Below are positions 17,454-25,903 of a stretch of DNA of 46,364 nt, piece by piece. The stretch lies in contig CAJXRD010000020.1 of assembly GCA_913058295.1 (NCBI GenBank), forward strand, positions 1 to 46,364, given 5' to 3'. This DNA comes from an uncultured Flavobacteriales bacterium. Its GTDB lineage: Bacteria > Bacteroidota > Bacteroidia > Flavobacteriales > Flavobacteriaceae. Position 1 is the first letter of the stretch; every line of letters begins with the position of its first letter. Below the pieces are notes generated by a model that did not search any database, was not told the DNA's origin, and worked only from the letters and a program-made list of their open reading frames with translations. A program made the translations under genes and the position numbers.

Positions 17454-17574
17454 AGTTCATTGCTACTACTCCCCTAATCTGAAAATTATTTCGATTTTTC
17501 AGAAGGTTAGTTTTCTTTTACTAAATTCGTATTCGAACCATTGCAACGAAAAGCGTTATACAAAACCGTACCTA
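17438..17574 (+). repeat. attC-like site 9 (end of his unit)
   Basis: R'' AGATAAC (17438-17444, extended GCAGATAAC from 17436), AACGTATGAAG, apical CTGAAAAT/ATTTTTCAG, TACTAAATTCG and arm TTATACAAAACC. The right core is irregular, CCGTACC, lacking an obvious GTT. GCAGATAAC is complementary to GTTATCTGT (10333-10341) at the start of the his unit at 8 of 9 positions. Confidence 0.8.
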
Positions 17575-17586
17575 ATTTGAGAAAAT

Positions 17587-18642
17587 ATGAGATTCAAAAG
17601 TTTAATTTTCTCAATACTATTTCTTTCTTCTGCAAACAATATACTATTTGCACAAAAATTCGAACCAGAAAATGGTAAATGTTTAGTCTTTGTAGGACAA
17701 GATTTAGAAGCAACAGGAGGTTTAGATAATTACAATAATGGCTACACTGATTATTTTGACATACCTGCTGGTGTAACTATGTATACAAATTTATCTCCAA
17801 ATAATGAATCCCATGGATACTACAATAAAGGATTGGACGGGATCAAAACAAAAGCCAATTGGGGAGCTGGAGATTCTTGGGCTAATCTTTATATTCAAGA
17901 TTCAACCTATCAGAATAGTGCTTTTTCAATTGGTCTGTCCTTCGTAAACCATGAAAAAAATGTTGCAAATGGTAAACTTGACTACTTAATTGAAGATTTA
18001 GCTGATTGGATTAAATCTACTAGACGCCCAGTATTTTTGAGGATTGGTTATGAATTTGATGGTTGGGATTGGAACCATTATAAAAAAAAACATTATCTAA
18101 ATGCATGGAAAAGAATACACTCCATTTTTAAGACTAAACAAGTAAATAATGTAGCTTTTGTCTGGCAATCTAAAGGAACAGGTTCTAATCAAAAGATATT
18201 AGAACAATGGTATCCTGGAGATGATTTAGTTGATTGGTGTGCATATTCTTACTTTGGGCAGCCTGATCAAGAAATGATTGTTTTTGCAAGGAAACATAAA
18301 AAGCCAGTATTTATTTCAGAAGCAACTCCTGTAAGACAGATAGATAATTTATACTTCGATTCTGATTTAAAAAACATAAGACTAGAAAAAATAATATGGA
18401 AAGAATGGTTCGTACCGTTTTTCAAAACAATAAATGAAAACTCAGATGTAATTAAAGCCTTTAGTTATATAAATTCGGATTGGTCTTCTCAGCCTATGTG
18501 GACTACAAATCCTACTTTTAATAAGGTCGACTCTAGAATTCAAATTAGTAAATACGTTACACAAAAATGGAAAGAAGAAATAGAAAAATCTAAATACTTG
18601 AAAGCTTCTGATGAATTGTGGAATGCAAAATTAAAAAACTAG
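17587..18642 (+). CDS. Secreted GH26-like glycoside hydrolase
   Basis: This 351-residue protein has an N-terminal signal peptide (SILFLSSANNILFAQ). The acid/base glutamate is in LRIGYEFDGWDWN (Glu156) and the nucleophile in PVFISEATP (Glu245). Their order and spacing fit the GH26 clan A barrel. Family members cleave beta-mannans or mixed beta-glucans; conserved Trp and Tyr (WCAYSYFGQ) line the site. The substrate cannot be read from sequence. It is the only gene in its unit and begins about 15 bp after the unit's GTACC core, so it probably depends on upstream transcription. The assignment rests on these two motifs and overall length. Confidence 0.75.
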   Translation: MRFKSLIFSILFLSSANNILFAQKFEPENGKCLVFVGQDLEATGGLDNYNNGYTDYFDIPAGVTMYTNLSPNNESHGYYNKGLDGIKTKANWGAGDSWANLYIQDSTYQNSAFSIGLSFVNHEKNVANGKLDYLIEDLADWIKSTRRPVFLRIGYEFDGWDWNHYKKKHYLNAWKRIHSIFKTKQVNNVAFVWQSKGTGSNQKILEQWYPGDDLVDWCAYSYFGQPDQEMIVFARKHKKPVFISEATPVRQIDNLYFDSDLKNIRLEKIIWKEWFVPFFKTINENSDVIKAFSYINSDWSSQPMWTTNPTFNKVDSRIQISKYVTQKWKEEIEKSKYLKASDELWNAKLKN

Positions 18643-18772
18643 GTACAACAACGTGTATAATTAATACTACCTCCTACTTCAAATAAAAATCATATATTTA
18701 AACAACTGATTTGCAACGACTGAAAATCCTATGGATTCTATGTCGCATAAATCATACACGAACCCGTTGTAT
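18643..18772 (+). repeat. attC-like site 10 (long class)
   Basis: R'' within GGTACAAC (18642-18649), ACGTGTATAATTAAT arm, apical CTGAAAATCC region, arm ATCATACACGAACCC and R' GTTGTAT (18766-18772). TAGGTAC (18640-18646) is complementary to GTACCTA (17568-17574), suggesting the start of its unit lost part of a GTTGTACCTA core. Confidence 0.75.
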
Positions 18773-18835
18773 GCCATTTGAGAGCAACCTTAGCGAAAAT
18801 TGAAAACCTAGAATTATAAAAATTAAACGAGAATT

Positions 18836-19531
18836 ATGTTAGCAGGACATTTTACAACCGCATTAATAGCAAAACAAAGGTTCCCAAAAGGAACGCTACT
18901 CTATTTTTTAATTATATCACAATTACAGGATTTGTTGTGGTTTACCTTTCATTATTTAGGACTTGAATCTACTGAACCAAGTGATGCCTTTGATGCAACT
19001 TTAAGTGATATGTCAGTTGATATGCTATATAGTCACGATTTGTTGCCTCTATTCTTTTGGTTAGCTATTGTGTTCGTAATAGGAAAATTCTTATTTAAAA
19101 GCACACAAATAGGATTAGTAAGTATGGCTTTAGTCTCTATCCATTTTGTATTAGATTTCTTTTCTGGTCATATACATCATATGTTTGGAGCAGATACAAT
19201 GGAAACTGGTCTTGGCTTGTATGCTTCCAGCCCATATTTAGCCATTTTCATAGAAGCTATATTTAGCGTTGGAGCACTTTGGTATTTCTTTAGAGAAGAA
19301 ACGAAAAAGGGCATTATTCGAACTGCAAAAAATAGAGTTGCTATTATTTCTGTTTTCACTTATGGAATTATTTTTATGCTACTAATTGCAACGCGTTCTT
19401 TTAGAGATTTATTCAGTATTCCTGAATTTGATTTAGGTTTTAACACCAATATGCCTACGTTGATTTTTACTTATGGAGCAATGCTTTATTGCTTGAATTA
19501 TTTTGTGCCGAAATTTAAGACAAAAGAGTAG
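18836..19531 (+). CDS. Polytopic membrane protein, possibly DUF457/YdjM-like metal-dependent hydrolase
   Basis: The 231-residue protein begins MLAGHFTTALIAKQRFPKG and has about six predicted transmembrane helices. Conserved-looking polar groups sit at helix ends: QLQDLLWF, YSHDLLP and IHFVLDFFSGHIHH. This pattern of His/Asp residues in membrane helices resembles the DUF457/YdjM membrane-bound metal-dependent hydrolases, but I cannot confirm the family. It starts about 64 bp after its unit boundary, next to a GH26-like gene in the preceding unit. No enzymatic role is claimed. Confidence 0.6.
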   Translation: MLAGHFTTALIAKQRFPKGTLLYFLIISQLQDLLWFTFHYLGLESTEPSDAFDATLSDMSVDMLYSHDLLPLFFWLAIVFVIGKFLFKSTQIGLVSMALVSIHFVLDFFSGHIHHMFGADTMETGLGLYASSPYLAIFIEAIFSVGALWYFFREETKKGIIRTAKNRVAIISVFTYGIIFMLLIATRSFRDLFSIPEFDLGFNTNMPTLIFTYGAMLYCLNYFVPKFKTKE

Positions 19532-19547
19532 TTACGAAAATATAAAA

Positions 19548-19724
19548 AACATAGGACGTTTATGGCTTATTCGAAATTTTGTACTTATTTACAGAGTCCG
19601 TTAAATATAAAATTTAGCATTTAAGCGAAAAATATAAAAGCAAAATATTTATATTTAGCTAAGAAATAAACCGAAACGATAGTGCTTATCAACTGCCCTA
19701 TGTTTCTTATACTAACCGTTGTAG
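19548..19724 (+). repeat. attC-like site 11 (divergent, weak)
   Basis: The stretch after the membrane protein gene has outer arms AACATAGG (19548-19555) and CCTATGTT (19697-19704), an internal AAATATAAA/TTTATATTT hairpin, then TTATACTAACC and a canonical R' GTTGTAG (19718-19724). The right core is convincing. The left R'' does not match its unit's GTTGTATGCC start. Confidence 0.5.
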
Positions 19725-19794
19725 CACATTATACCCAAAAACAATGAATGCCCTAAAATCTGACATTCACTATTTAAAGAATGAGGAACTATAT

Positions 19795-20883
19795 TTAATT
19801 GCTACCATGCCATTGTGCCCAATCTTTCATATTACCAAATAAGACATTCCTTCCTGAAGAACCATTGGTAAGTATTATAATACCAGATCTCGATTCAAAA
19901 TCGAGCATAAAACCAGAATGCCAACCCTCATTAGAACCTCCATGACCATGCAATGTGAAATCTCCAAAACGATTCATTTCCATATAGCCCATTCCGTAAT
20001 TGCCTCCAGATAATTCCGTGGGAGAGGTTAAAAGACCCAAACTCTTTTTAGATATTACTGGGTTTTTTGAAAAGGATGCTTTGGCAAAAAGAATTAGGTC
20101 ATCCAGCGTAGTATGCAACCCAGCTGCTGCTTGTGCATTGAAAAGACGTAAGGGGATTTCCTGTGCTTCTTCATCATAAGCATTAGCAGAGTTTTTTAAT
20201 AATTGATTGTCTAAAGTAAAGCTCGTATTTCTCATGTGCAAAGGTCTAAACACGTTTCTATCCATATAATCTGCAAAGGTTTGTCCACTTACTTCTTCAA
20301 TAACTAATTGAAGTATTGAATAACCTCCCCCAGAATATTGCCATTTGCTTTCAGGTTCCATAATAAGGGTGACTTTTTCATCTGGATTACTAGCTCCTGA
20401 TAATGATTTGCTAATTGAAGTTAAATCATTTTTAGATTCATATCCATCATAACCATGAACAGATAAACCTGCCGTGTGCTGTAATAAGTTTCTAATAGTT
20501 ACTTTATTAGAGTCAAATTCACTAGCGGGTAATTTCCAATTTGAAATATAAACTGCTGCTGGATTATCCAAGTGAATTTTTCCTTCCTCTACTAATTTCA
20601 TAATTCCCCAAGCTGTAAATGTTTTAGAGATAGAGCCTATATTAAAACCTGTATTAGTTTCAACTTTGGTTCCTTGGGCTACATTGGCAAATCCATATCC
20701 CTTTTTAATAATTACTTCGCCATCTTTAATAATAGCGATAGCCAACCCTGGAACCTTATTGGTTTGTAAAGCGTCTGGTGTGGTTGCATCTAACGTTTTT
20801 AATAATTCATTTTCAGAAGTCATTTGAGCATTAACGATACCTAATGTTAGTGCCATTGTGATAATTGTAATAATAGTTTTCAT
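19795..20883 (-). CDS. Secreted serine hydrolase, beta-lactamase/penicillin-binding-protein class C fold
   Basis: This 362-residue protein has a signal peptide (IITMALTLGIVNAQ). The nucleophile motif SxxK reads GSISKTFTAWG (about residues 82-92), a YSGGGYS loop sits where the YxN motif is expected, and HGHGGSNEGW replaces the KTG-type motif. Family members include class C beta-lactamases, D-aminopeptidases, esterases and cell-wall amidases, so resistance should not be assumed. It is one of two antisense genes in the array. It faces away from the lytS/lytR pair and shares a 230-bp intergenic region with it. A TAGGTTTG -7 box lies 25-32 bp upstream of its start (20915-20908 on the minus strand). 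Confidence 0.87.
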   Translation of the reverse strand: MKTIITIITMALTLGIVNAQMTSENELLKTLDATTPDALQTNKVPGLAIAIIKDGEVIIKKGYGFANVAQGTKVETNTGFNIGSISKTFTAWGIMKLVEEGKIHLDNPAAVYISNWKLPASEFDSNKVTIRNLLQHTAGLSVHGYDGYESKNDLTSISKSLSGASNPDEKVTLIMEPESKWQYSGGGYSILQLVIEEVSGQTFADYMDRNVFRPLHMRNTSFTLDNQLLKNSANAYDEEAQEIPLRLFNAQAAAGLHTTLDDLILFAKASFSKNPVISKKSLGLLTSPTELSGGNYGMGYMEMNRFGDFTLHGHGGSNEGWHSGFMLDFESRSGIIILTNGSSGRNVLFGNMKDWAQWHGSN

Positions 20884-20907
20884 TTTTAATTAGTTTTAAA
20901 TTCGAAG

Positions 20908-20915
20908 CAAACCTA
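20908..20915 (-). promoter_or_regulatory. Candidate -7 box of the serine hydrolase promoter
   Basis: TAGGTTTG on the minus strand fits TAnnTTTG and lies 25 bp from the ATG. The nearest upstream TTG is 25 bp away, longer than the usual 19-21, so this is a partial promoter match. Confidence 0.45.
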
Positions 20916-21113
20916 GAATTGTATTTCCACCGATTATAAACAATTTGATGAACCTAGCGTATTGCATGACATACGATTATTTGTGATATTTAAAGTACCT
21001 TTATCATCTAATTTGAATCGTTTACATTATAAAAAGAGCCATTTATAAAATAAAAGTTATCACCTTGAGTTCGCACCATAGCTTTGTGTCAAAATCATAA
21101 AAAATTAGAGAAA

Positions 21114-22064
21114 ATGACACAAAAAAAATTATTTAAATACGCTGCTATTTTATTAGGGTTCATCATTGTATTAATGGTGATTTTAAGAAACTCTCAAAGT
21201 GAGCTTTTCACAATACTTTCGGCATCACTAGGCTTAGTTATCTTTTACACACTTCTATATTACCTCTTTCAAACAGAAAAGATAAAATTTGGAGTCACCA
21301 ATCCAATCGTAAAATATCTCTTTTATGGAATTAGTATTCCGCTATTAATTTACGGAGTACAAGTAACTGCTGGAAATGATGGATTTTTTAAAAACACCGT
21401 TAGGATTCTTTTGGCTCTTGAAATTACATACTTAATTTTCTCATGGATCTATAAATACCGAAAAGGCATTCAAAAGCTTAAAAATGACAAATTGGAAGCA
21501 GAATTGATGCTTTTAAAAAATCAAATAAACCCTCATTTTTTCTTTAATACATTAAACAATTTATACTCCTTAATTAAGAAAGATGCTGATGCTGCTCAAG
21601 ATTATGTTTTAAAGCTATCAGATTTAATGCGATTCACCATTTACGATAGCGGAAAAGAAACTGTGCATTTGAAAGATGAAATTCATTATTTAATCAATTT
21701 TATTGAATTACAAACTGCTAGATACCATAAGGACATTGATGTGAATTTTGAAAAGGCTATTAAAAATTCAGAAGCTTCGGTAGCGCCTTTACTTTTTATC
21801 ATTTTATTAGAAAACGCATTTAAGCATGGTGTTGAAAAAGCAACTGAAGGTGCATTTGTGCATATAGAACTAATTGAAGACGATAGCAAAATAAGTTTCA
21901 AGGTCAAGAATAATTTCGACGAAGAAGAACCTTCAGAAAATAGTGGTATTGGACTTAAAAACCTTAAAGATCGTTTAAATATATTGTATTCAAATTCATA
22001 TCAATTATCGCATAGCATAGAGAATGGCATCTATTCAACAACTTTAGAACTTTATAAAAAATGA
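21114..22064 (+). CDS. Sensor histidine kinase, LytS/YehU (His_kinase) type
   Basis: The protein is 316 residues long from the ATG at 21114; a TTG at 21084 would add ten residues without family support. Four hydrophobic segments (residues about 8-115) form the membrane sensor. The His_kinase domain has the phospho-acceptor His141 in QINPHFFFNTLNNLYSLI, and the ATP-binding part has PLLFIILLENAFKHG and NSGIGLKNLKDRL. Known: such kinases phosphorylate LytTR-type regulators. It overlaps the regulator gene by 4 bp and probably forms a two-component system with it. TAGCTTTG at 21079-21086 may be its -7 box. Confidence 0.92.
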   Translation: MTQKKLFKYAAILLGFIIVLMVILRNSQSELFTILSASLGLVIFYTLLYYLFQTEKIKFGVTNPIVKYLFYGISIPLLIYGVQVTAGNDGFFKNTVRILLALEITYLIFSWIYKYRKGIQKLKNDKLEAELMLLKNQINPHFFFNTLNNLYSLIKKDADAAQDYVLKLSDLMRFTIYDSGKETVHLKDEIHYLINFIELQTARYHKDIDVNFEKAIKNSEASVAPLLFIILLENAFKHGVEKATEGAFVHIELIEDDSKISFKVKNNFDEEEPSENSGIGLKNLKDRLNILYSNSYQLSHSIENGIYSTTLELYKK

Positions 22065-22759
22065 TAAAATATATAATTGTAGACGATGAGTCGGCTTCGC
22101 ATGATAATATTAAAGATTATGCGAGTAACCTATCGTATCTATCCTACCAAAAAAGTTGTTACAATGCATTTGAGGCCCTTGAATATCTAAATAAACATAC
22201 AGTCGATCTTATTTTTTTAGATATCAATATGCCCAAGCTTTCTGGTTTAGACTTTTTAAAAACGCTTTCTAAAACACCAAAAATTATCATAACTACAGCA
22301 TATAAAGAATTCGCCTTAGAGGGTTATGAACTGAATATTGATGATTATTTATTAAAGCCATTTAATTTCAGTCGATTTGTAAAAGCGGTTAGTAAGGTTT
22401 ATGATTCATTAACAAATAAATCTATACCTATACAAAATTCTGAAGTTTCTGAAGACAGCAAGATTTTTATTAAAGAAGATAAAAAATATTATCAAATAAA
22501 ATTAAAGGATATTCTTTTTATTGAAGCCTATGGTAATTATGTAAAAATAAATATGATTGATAGAATAATTGTTTCACATCAATCCTTAACGTCCTTCACT
22601 CATAACTTAACAGAAAATCAATTTATTAGAGTTCACAAATCTTTTATTATTTCAATAGATAAAATTGAATTGATTGAAGGCAATAGAATACTTATTAAGC
22701 ATCATAAAATTCCAATAGGCAAAATGTATAAGCATAATGTAAATCGATTAATAAAATAA
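22061..22759 (+). CDS. LytR/AlgR-type response regulator (REC plus LytTR DNA-binding domain)
   Basis: This 232-residue protein has a receiver domain (about residues 1-118) with acidic pocket VDDESAS, phospho-acceptor Asp54 in LIFLDINMPKLSG, and the conserved Lys in DDYLLKPFNF. The LytTR domain (about 135-230) has the typical ILFIEAYGNYVKI and FIRVHKSFIIS segments. It starts inside the 3' end of the kinase gene and is its likely cognate regulator. The unit ends 14 bp after its stop. LytTR proteins bind direct repeats, and the divergent intergenic region with the serine hydrolase is the obvious candidate target. Confidence 0.93.
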   Translation: MIKYIIVDDESASHDNIKDYASNLSYLSYQKSCYNAFEALEYLNKHTVDLIFLDINMPKLSGLDFLKTLSKTPKIIITTAYKEFALEGYELNIDDYLLKPFNFSRFVKAVSKVYDSLTNKSIPIQNSEVSEDSKIFIKEDKKYYQIKLKDILFIEAYGNYVKINMIDRIIVSHQSLTSFTHNLTENQFIRVHKSFIISIDKIELIEGNRILIKHHKIPIGKMYKHNVNRLIK

Positions 22760-22776
22760 AATTATTCAAAAACGTG

Positions 22777-22907
22777 CTACAACAACGTGCATAATCAATT
22801 GCTGGTTCTGCTTATACTCAAAAAATCCTCTCGGATTTTCTATTAGGTTTTTAATTGCTAACTTTCGTGTTTAATCACGCAACTATTATTATACACAACC
22901 GTTTGCA
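22777..22907 (+). repeat. attC-like site 12 (long class)
   Basis: R'' within GTGCTACAAC (22774-22783), ACGTGCATAATCAATTGC, apical AAAATCC/GGATTTT, TTTCGTGTTTAATCACGCAAC, arm TTATACACAACC and R' GTTTGCA (22901-22907). GTGCTACAAC is the exact complement of GTTGTAGCAC (19718-19727), so the serine hydrolase and two-component genes lie in one 3-kb unit. Confidence 0.85.
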
Positions 22908-22930
22908 ACAAACAAAAAAAATCAAAACTT

Positions 22931-23593
22931 ATGAAATACAAATTTAATCGTAAAACAATATTTGAATTCCAAAATTTAATGTTCGTTTCAACCATTTTTA
23001 TTGTTCTATTATGCTTTTCTTGTAAGGAAGAATCCAACTCGTTAAAAAACTCAGAAAGTGATTTAATAACGAAAATAAATGCTGTTCAGGAGCAAGTGAT
23101 GGCACAAGGAAACATGACAGAAGTAGAGGAACAGGCTTTATTAAGTTTATGTAGCATTGTGTCGCATGATGACGGTTTAGCAACTTATACTACTGACAAT
23201 AGTATGATATTAAAAGATGTAGAAATTACCCCAGTGTATAATGGTTGTGAAGGACTCTCAATAGAAGTAACAAGAGAATGTTTTAATAATAAAGTTTCGA
23301 CATTTATTAAGCGAGAGTTTAACTTGAGTGTATCTAAAGATTTAAATCTTTCTGAACCTAAACTGGTAGAAGTTTTTTTTATAATCAACGAAAACGGAAA
23401 TTTAACTGGCATGAAAGTGAGAGATTCAGAAGTAACCGTTCAGGCAGAAATCTTAAGAGTGCTTAGAAAAATGCCTGTGATGAAACCTGCTAGCCACAAT
23501 GGTGAAAGTGTTTCTGTATTATGTTCTATCATTGTAAAATATGGAAATAATGTAGAAGTTGATGTTGTTTATATTTCTGAAAGACCCGATTAA
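22931..23593 (+). CDS. Lipoprotein with TonB C-terminal-like domain
   Basis: This 220-residue protein has a lipoprotein signal ending in CFSC (Cys31 from this start; an in-frame ATG at 22979 would give a compact 15-residue lipoprotein signal and may be the true start). The C-terminal 70 residues (VEVFFIINENGNLTGMKV ... RKMPVMKPASHNGE) resemble TonB_C domains seen in many stand-alone Bacteroidota proteins. There is no Pro-rich linker or transmembrane anchor, so it is unlikely to be a working TonB energy transducer. Six cysteines in the mature part are notable. Role unknown. Confidence 0.72.
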   Translation: MKYKFNRKTIFEFQNLMFVSTIFIVLLCFSCKEESNSLKNSESDLITKINAVQEQVMAQGNMTEVEEQALLSLCSIVSHDDGLATYTTDNSMILKDVEITPVYNGCEGLSIEVTRECFNNKVSTFIKREFNLSVSKDLNLSEPKLVEVFFIINENGNLTGMKVRDSEVTVQAEILRVLRKMPVMKPASHNGESVSVLCSIIVKYGNNVEVDVVYISERPD

Positions 23594-23624
23594 TCTTTAA
23601 TAATACTAACTAAAAAAGCCAGTT

Positions 23625-23755
23625 GCCAACAATGGCTATAAGCAATTACTTGTTCTCGCCTACTTCTGAAATTCCTCGCGAATTTTCTAGTTGGTTTTGT
23701 ATTTACTAAATTAGGTGCTTAAACACACAAAAAAACTTATACAATCACGTTGGCG
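23625..23755 (+). repeat. attC-like site 13 (long class)
   Basis: R'' within GTTGCCAAC (23623-23631), AATGGCTATAAGC arm, apical GAAATTC/GAATTTTC, TACTAAATTAGGTGCTTAA, arm CTTATACAATCAC and R' GTTGGCG (23749-23755). R'' matches the start of its own unit (GTTTGCAAC at 22901) at 8 of 9 positions. Confidence 0.85.
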
Positions 23756-23830
23756 GTAATTTGAATAAATGAATTAACTTTTATAAAATAAAACAGATAC
23801 ACTTTTACAATAAAACAAAAACATAAAACC

Positions 23831-24742
23831 ATGAGAAAAAAAATATTTCTTGCCATAGCAAGTATCATTATTCTTATTATTATCGTCTTATACATAACAA
23901 GCAGACCAACATCAACAGAAGATGGTGCATTTAGTCCATCACCATTGGCTTTAAAATTAGCAACATCATCAACAACAGATTTTGATAACACTTCTTATGA
24001 AAATAAGTACACAGGGAATAAAAAAGTGTTAATGATTTGTACAGAAGAAAGAAACATGATTATGGCTAATGGGAAAAAGTTTTCAACTGGAAACCATCCT
24101 GTAGAAATGATGCTGCCAATGTTGCATTTAAGGAATGCTGGTTTTGATATTGATATTGTAACTCCAACAGGCAAACCAGTGAAAATAGAAATGTGGGCCA
24201 TGCCAGAAGAAGATGAAGATGTAAAAGCTATTTATTCAGAATACAAACAACAATTTGAGAACCCAAAAAATCTATCAGATTTCGTTGAAAATGCAATGGA
24301 TAATAATTCTGATTATATCGCAATATATATTCCCGGAGGACATGGCGCAATGCTTGGACTTCCTAAAAACAAGGATTTAAATAAATTAATTCATTGGTCT
24401 TATGATAAAGATTTGTTTATGCTTGCCATTTGTCATGGCCCAGCAGCATTGTTAGCCGCGAATTTAGACAGTGATAAAGATTCATTCGTTTATAAAGGTT
24501 ATAAAATTGCTGCATTTCCAGATGCTGTCGATGAGCAAACACCTATGATTGGATATATGCCAGGTAAAATGCCTTGGAAATTCGGAGAGAAATTAAACAA
24601 TTTGGGAGTTACAATTATTAACCAAGAAGCCGATAATACGTGTTATGTAGACAGGAAATTAATTACTGGAGCTAGCCCTCAAGCTGCTAACGATTTTGGA
24701 AAATTAGCAGCAACTGAACTACTTAAGGATGTAAATAAATAA
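23831..24742 (+). CDS. Membrane-anchored DJ-1/PfpI family protein (Hsp31-like)
   Basis: This 303-residue protein has an N-terminal transmembrane or signal-anchor helix (FLAIASIIILIIIVLYI, residues about 5-21). The DJ-1/PfpI domain has YIPGGHGAMLGL and the nucleophile elbow LAICHGPAALL (Cys201, followed by His202). The inserted segment (VEMMLPMLHLRNAGFDIDIVTP) is typical of the Hsp31-like branch, which includes holding chaperones, glyoxalase III-type and deglycase-type enzymes. Activity cannot be decided from sequence. The periplasm-facing anchor is unusual for this normally cytosolic family. Its unit has matching 7-bp boundaries. Confidence 0.85.
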   Translation: MRKKIFLAIASIIILIIIVLYITSRPTSTEDGAFSPSPLALKLATSSTTDFDNTSYENKYTGNKKVLMICTEERNMIMANGKKFSTGNHPVEMMLPMLHLRNAGFDIDIVTPTGKPVKIEMWAMPEEDEDVKAIYSEYKQQFENPKNLSDFVENAMDNNSDYIAIYIPGGHGAMLGLPKNKDLNKLIHWSYDKDLFMLAICHGPAALLAANLDSDKDSFVYKGYKIAAFPDAVDEQTPMIGYMPGKMPWKFGEKLNNLGVTIINQEADNTCYVDRKLITGASPQAANDFGKLAATELLKDVNK

Positions 24743-24751
24743 AAAAACTAG

Positions 24752-24880
24752 CGCCAACAAAATGTATAATTAATTGCTTTCTGAATTTCCTATAGGAAAT
24801 TCACGTAATTAATTACTTTAGTGCCACGACGGAAAGCACTCATGTACTTCCCGGAACTAATCATACACACCAAGTTACTT
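24752..24880 (+). repeat. attC-like site 14 (long class)
   Basis: R'' CGCCAAC (24752-24758), AAAATGTATAATTAATTGC, apical GAATTTCC/GGAAATTC, arm ATCATACACACCAA and R' GTTACTT (24874-24880). R'' is the exact complement of GTTGGCG (23749-23755) at the start of its own unit. Confidence 0.83.
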
Positions 24881-24909
24881 GCAAGAGAAAAAAAAACCAT
24901 AAAACTAAG

Positions 24910-25887
24910 ATGAACTCATTTTTAGCAAATATTATAATTCGGACAACTCTTAAGTTCGGGGGTAAAAGAAAATATCCAAAAGGAATCCCCTCTGAATATA
25001 AGCTTGCAAAAGAATACCGGCAATCTGTTATTTCCCTGAAGCGTAATTTTAAGAATTTAATACTTATAATAATAGGAATTTTTTCTGCTTCCTTTGGTTT
25101 TAAGGGTTTTCTGTTAACAAACGATTTTATCGATGGGGGAGCTACAGGGATTTCATTACTTTTAGCTGCAATTACAGAAATCCCTCTTTACATTCTTATA
25201 ATTGGTGTAAACCTTCCATTTATATTTCTTGGATATAAAATTATGGGGAAACGCTTTGCTTTAAAGACAGCCCTGGCAATTATTGGACTTGCACTTTGTG
25301 TTGCAATCGTTCCCTTTCCAAACGTTACAGACGATGATTTACTTGTCGCAATTTTTGGTGGTTTTTTTCTTGGAGCGGGAATAGGACTTTCGATCAGAGG
25401 TGGTGCAGTAATTGACGGAACTGAAATTCTTGCAATTTATTTGAGCAGAAAACTTTCCACAACAATTGGCGATATTATAATCCTGATTAATATTATTATT
25501 TTTTCTTTCGCAGCGTATTTACTTTCTATTGAAATTGCCCTCTATTCGATGATAACTTATATCGCTGCTTCTAAAACATTGGATTTCATAATTGAGGGTA
25601 TCGAAGAATATATTGGCGTAACAATCATTTCTTCACAGAGTACCCGTATAAAAGAAATGATAATTGATAAATTGGGGCGTGGTGTGACGATTTATAAAGG
25701 CCAAGGCGGTTATGCCAAAAATGGTGTTTCAAAAGAAATGGATATTATCTACACTGTCATTACACGTTTAGAGTTAAATAAATTAAATACAGAAATCGAA
25801 AAAATTGAGCCAAATGCTTTTATTGTAATGAACAGCATAAAGGATATAAAAGGAGGTATGATAAAAAAAAGGCCCTTAAAACATTAA
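24910..25887 (+). CDS. YitT family membrane protein (DUF161 plus DUF2179)
   Basis: The 325-residue protein begins with a basic N-terminal segment. About six hydrophobic helices form two YitT_membrane (DUF161) repeats (GFKGFLLTNDFIDGGATGISLLL, and GLSIRGGAVIDGTEILAIYLS). A C-terminal DUF2179 domain (about residues 235-315, GRGVTIYKGQGGYAKNGV) follows. The family is widespread and poorly characterised; transport is inferred from topology. It stands alone in its unit, 27 bp after the GTTACTT boundary, and the boundaries match at 8 of 9 positions. Confidence 0.9.
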   Translation: MNSFLANIIIRTTLKFGGKRKYPKGIPSEYKLAKEYRQSVISLKRNFKNLILIIIGIFSASFGFKGFLLTNDFIDGGATGISLLLAAITEIPLYILIIGVNLPFIFLGYKIMGKRFALKTALAIIGLALCVAIVPFPNVTDDDLLVAIFGGFFLGAGIGLSIRGGAVIDGTEILAIYLSRKLSTTIGDIIILINIIIFSFAAYLLSIEIALYSMITYIAASKTLDFIIEGIEEYIGVTIISSQSTRIKEMIIDKLGRGVTIYKGQGGYAKNGVSKEMDIIYTVITRLELNKLNTEIEKIEPNAFIVMNSIKDIKGGMIKKRPLKH

Positions 25888-25903
25888 CGGGAGAAACGCC
25901 AGC

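Noticed and set aside
19795-20883. Calling the serine hydrolase a beta-lactamase resistance gene
   Set aside because: The SxxK fold is shared by esterases and peptidases, and the third motif is HGHGG rather than KTG, so resistance is not supported.
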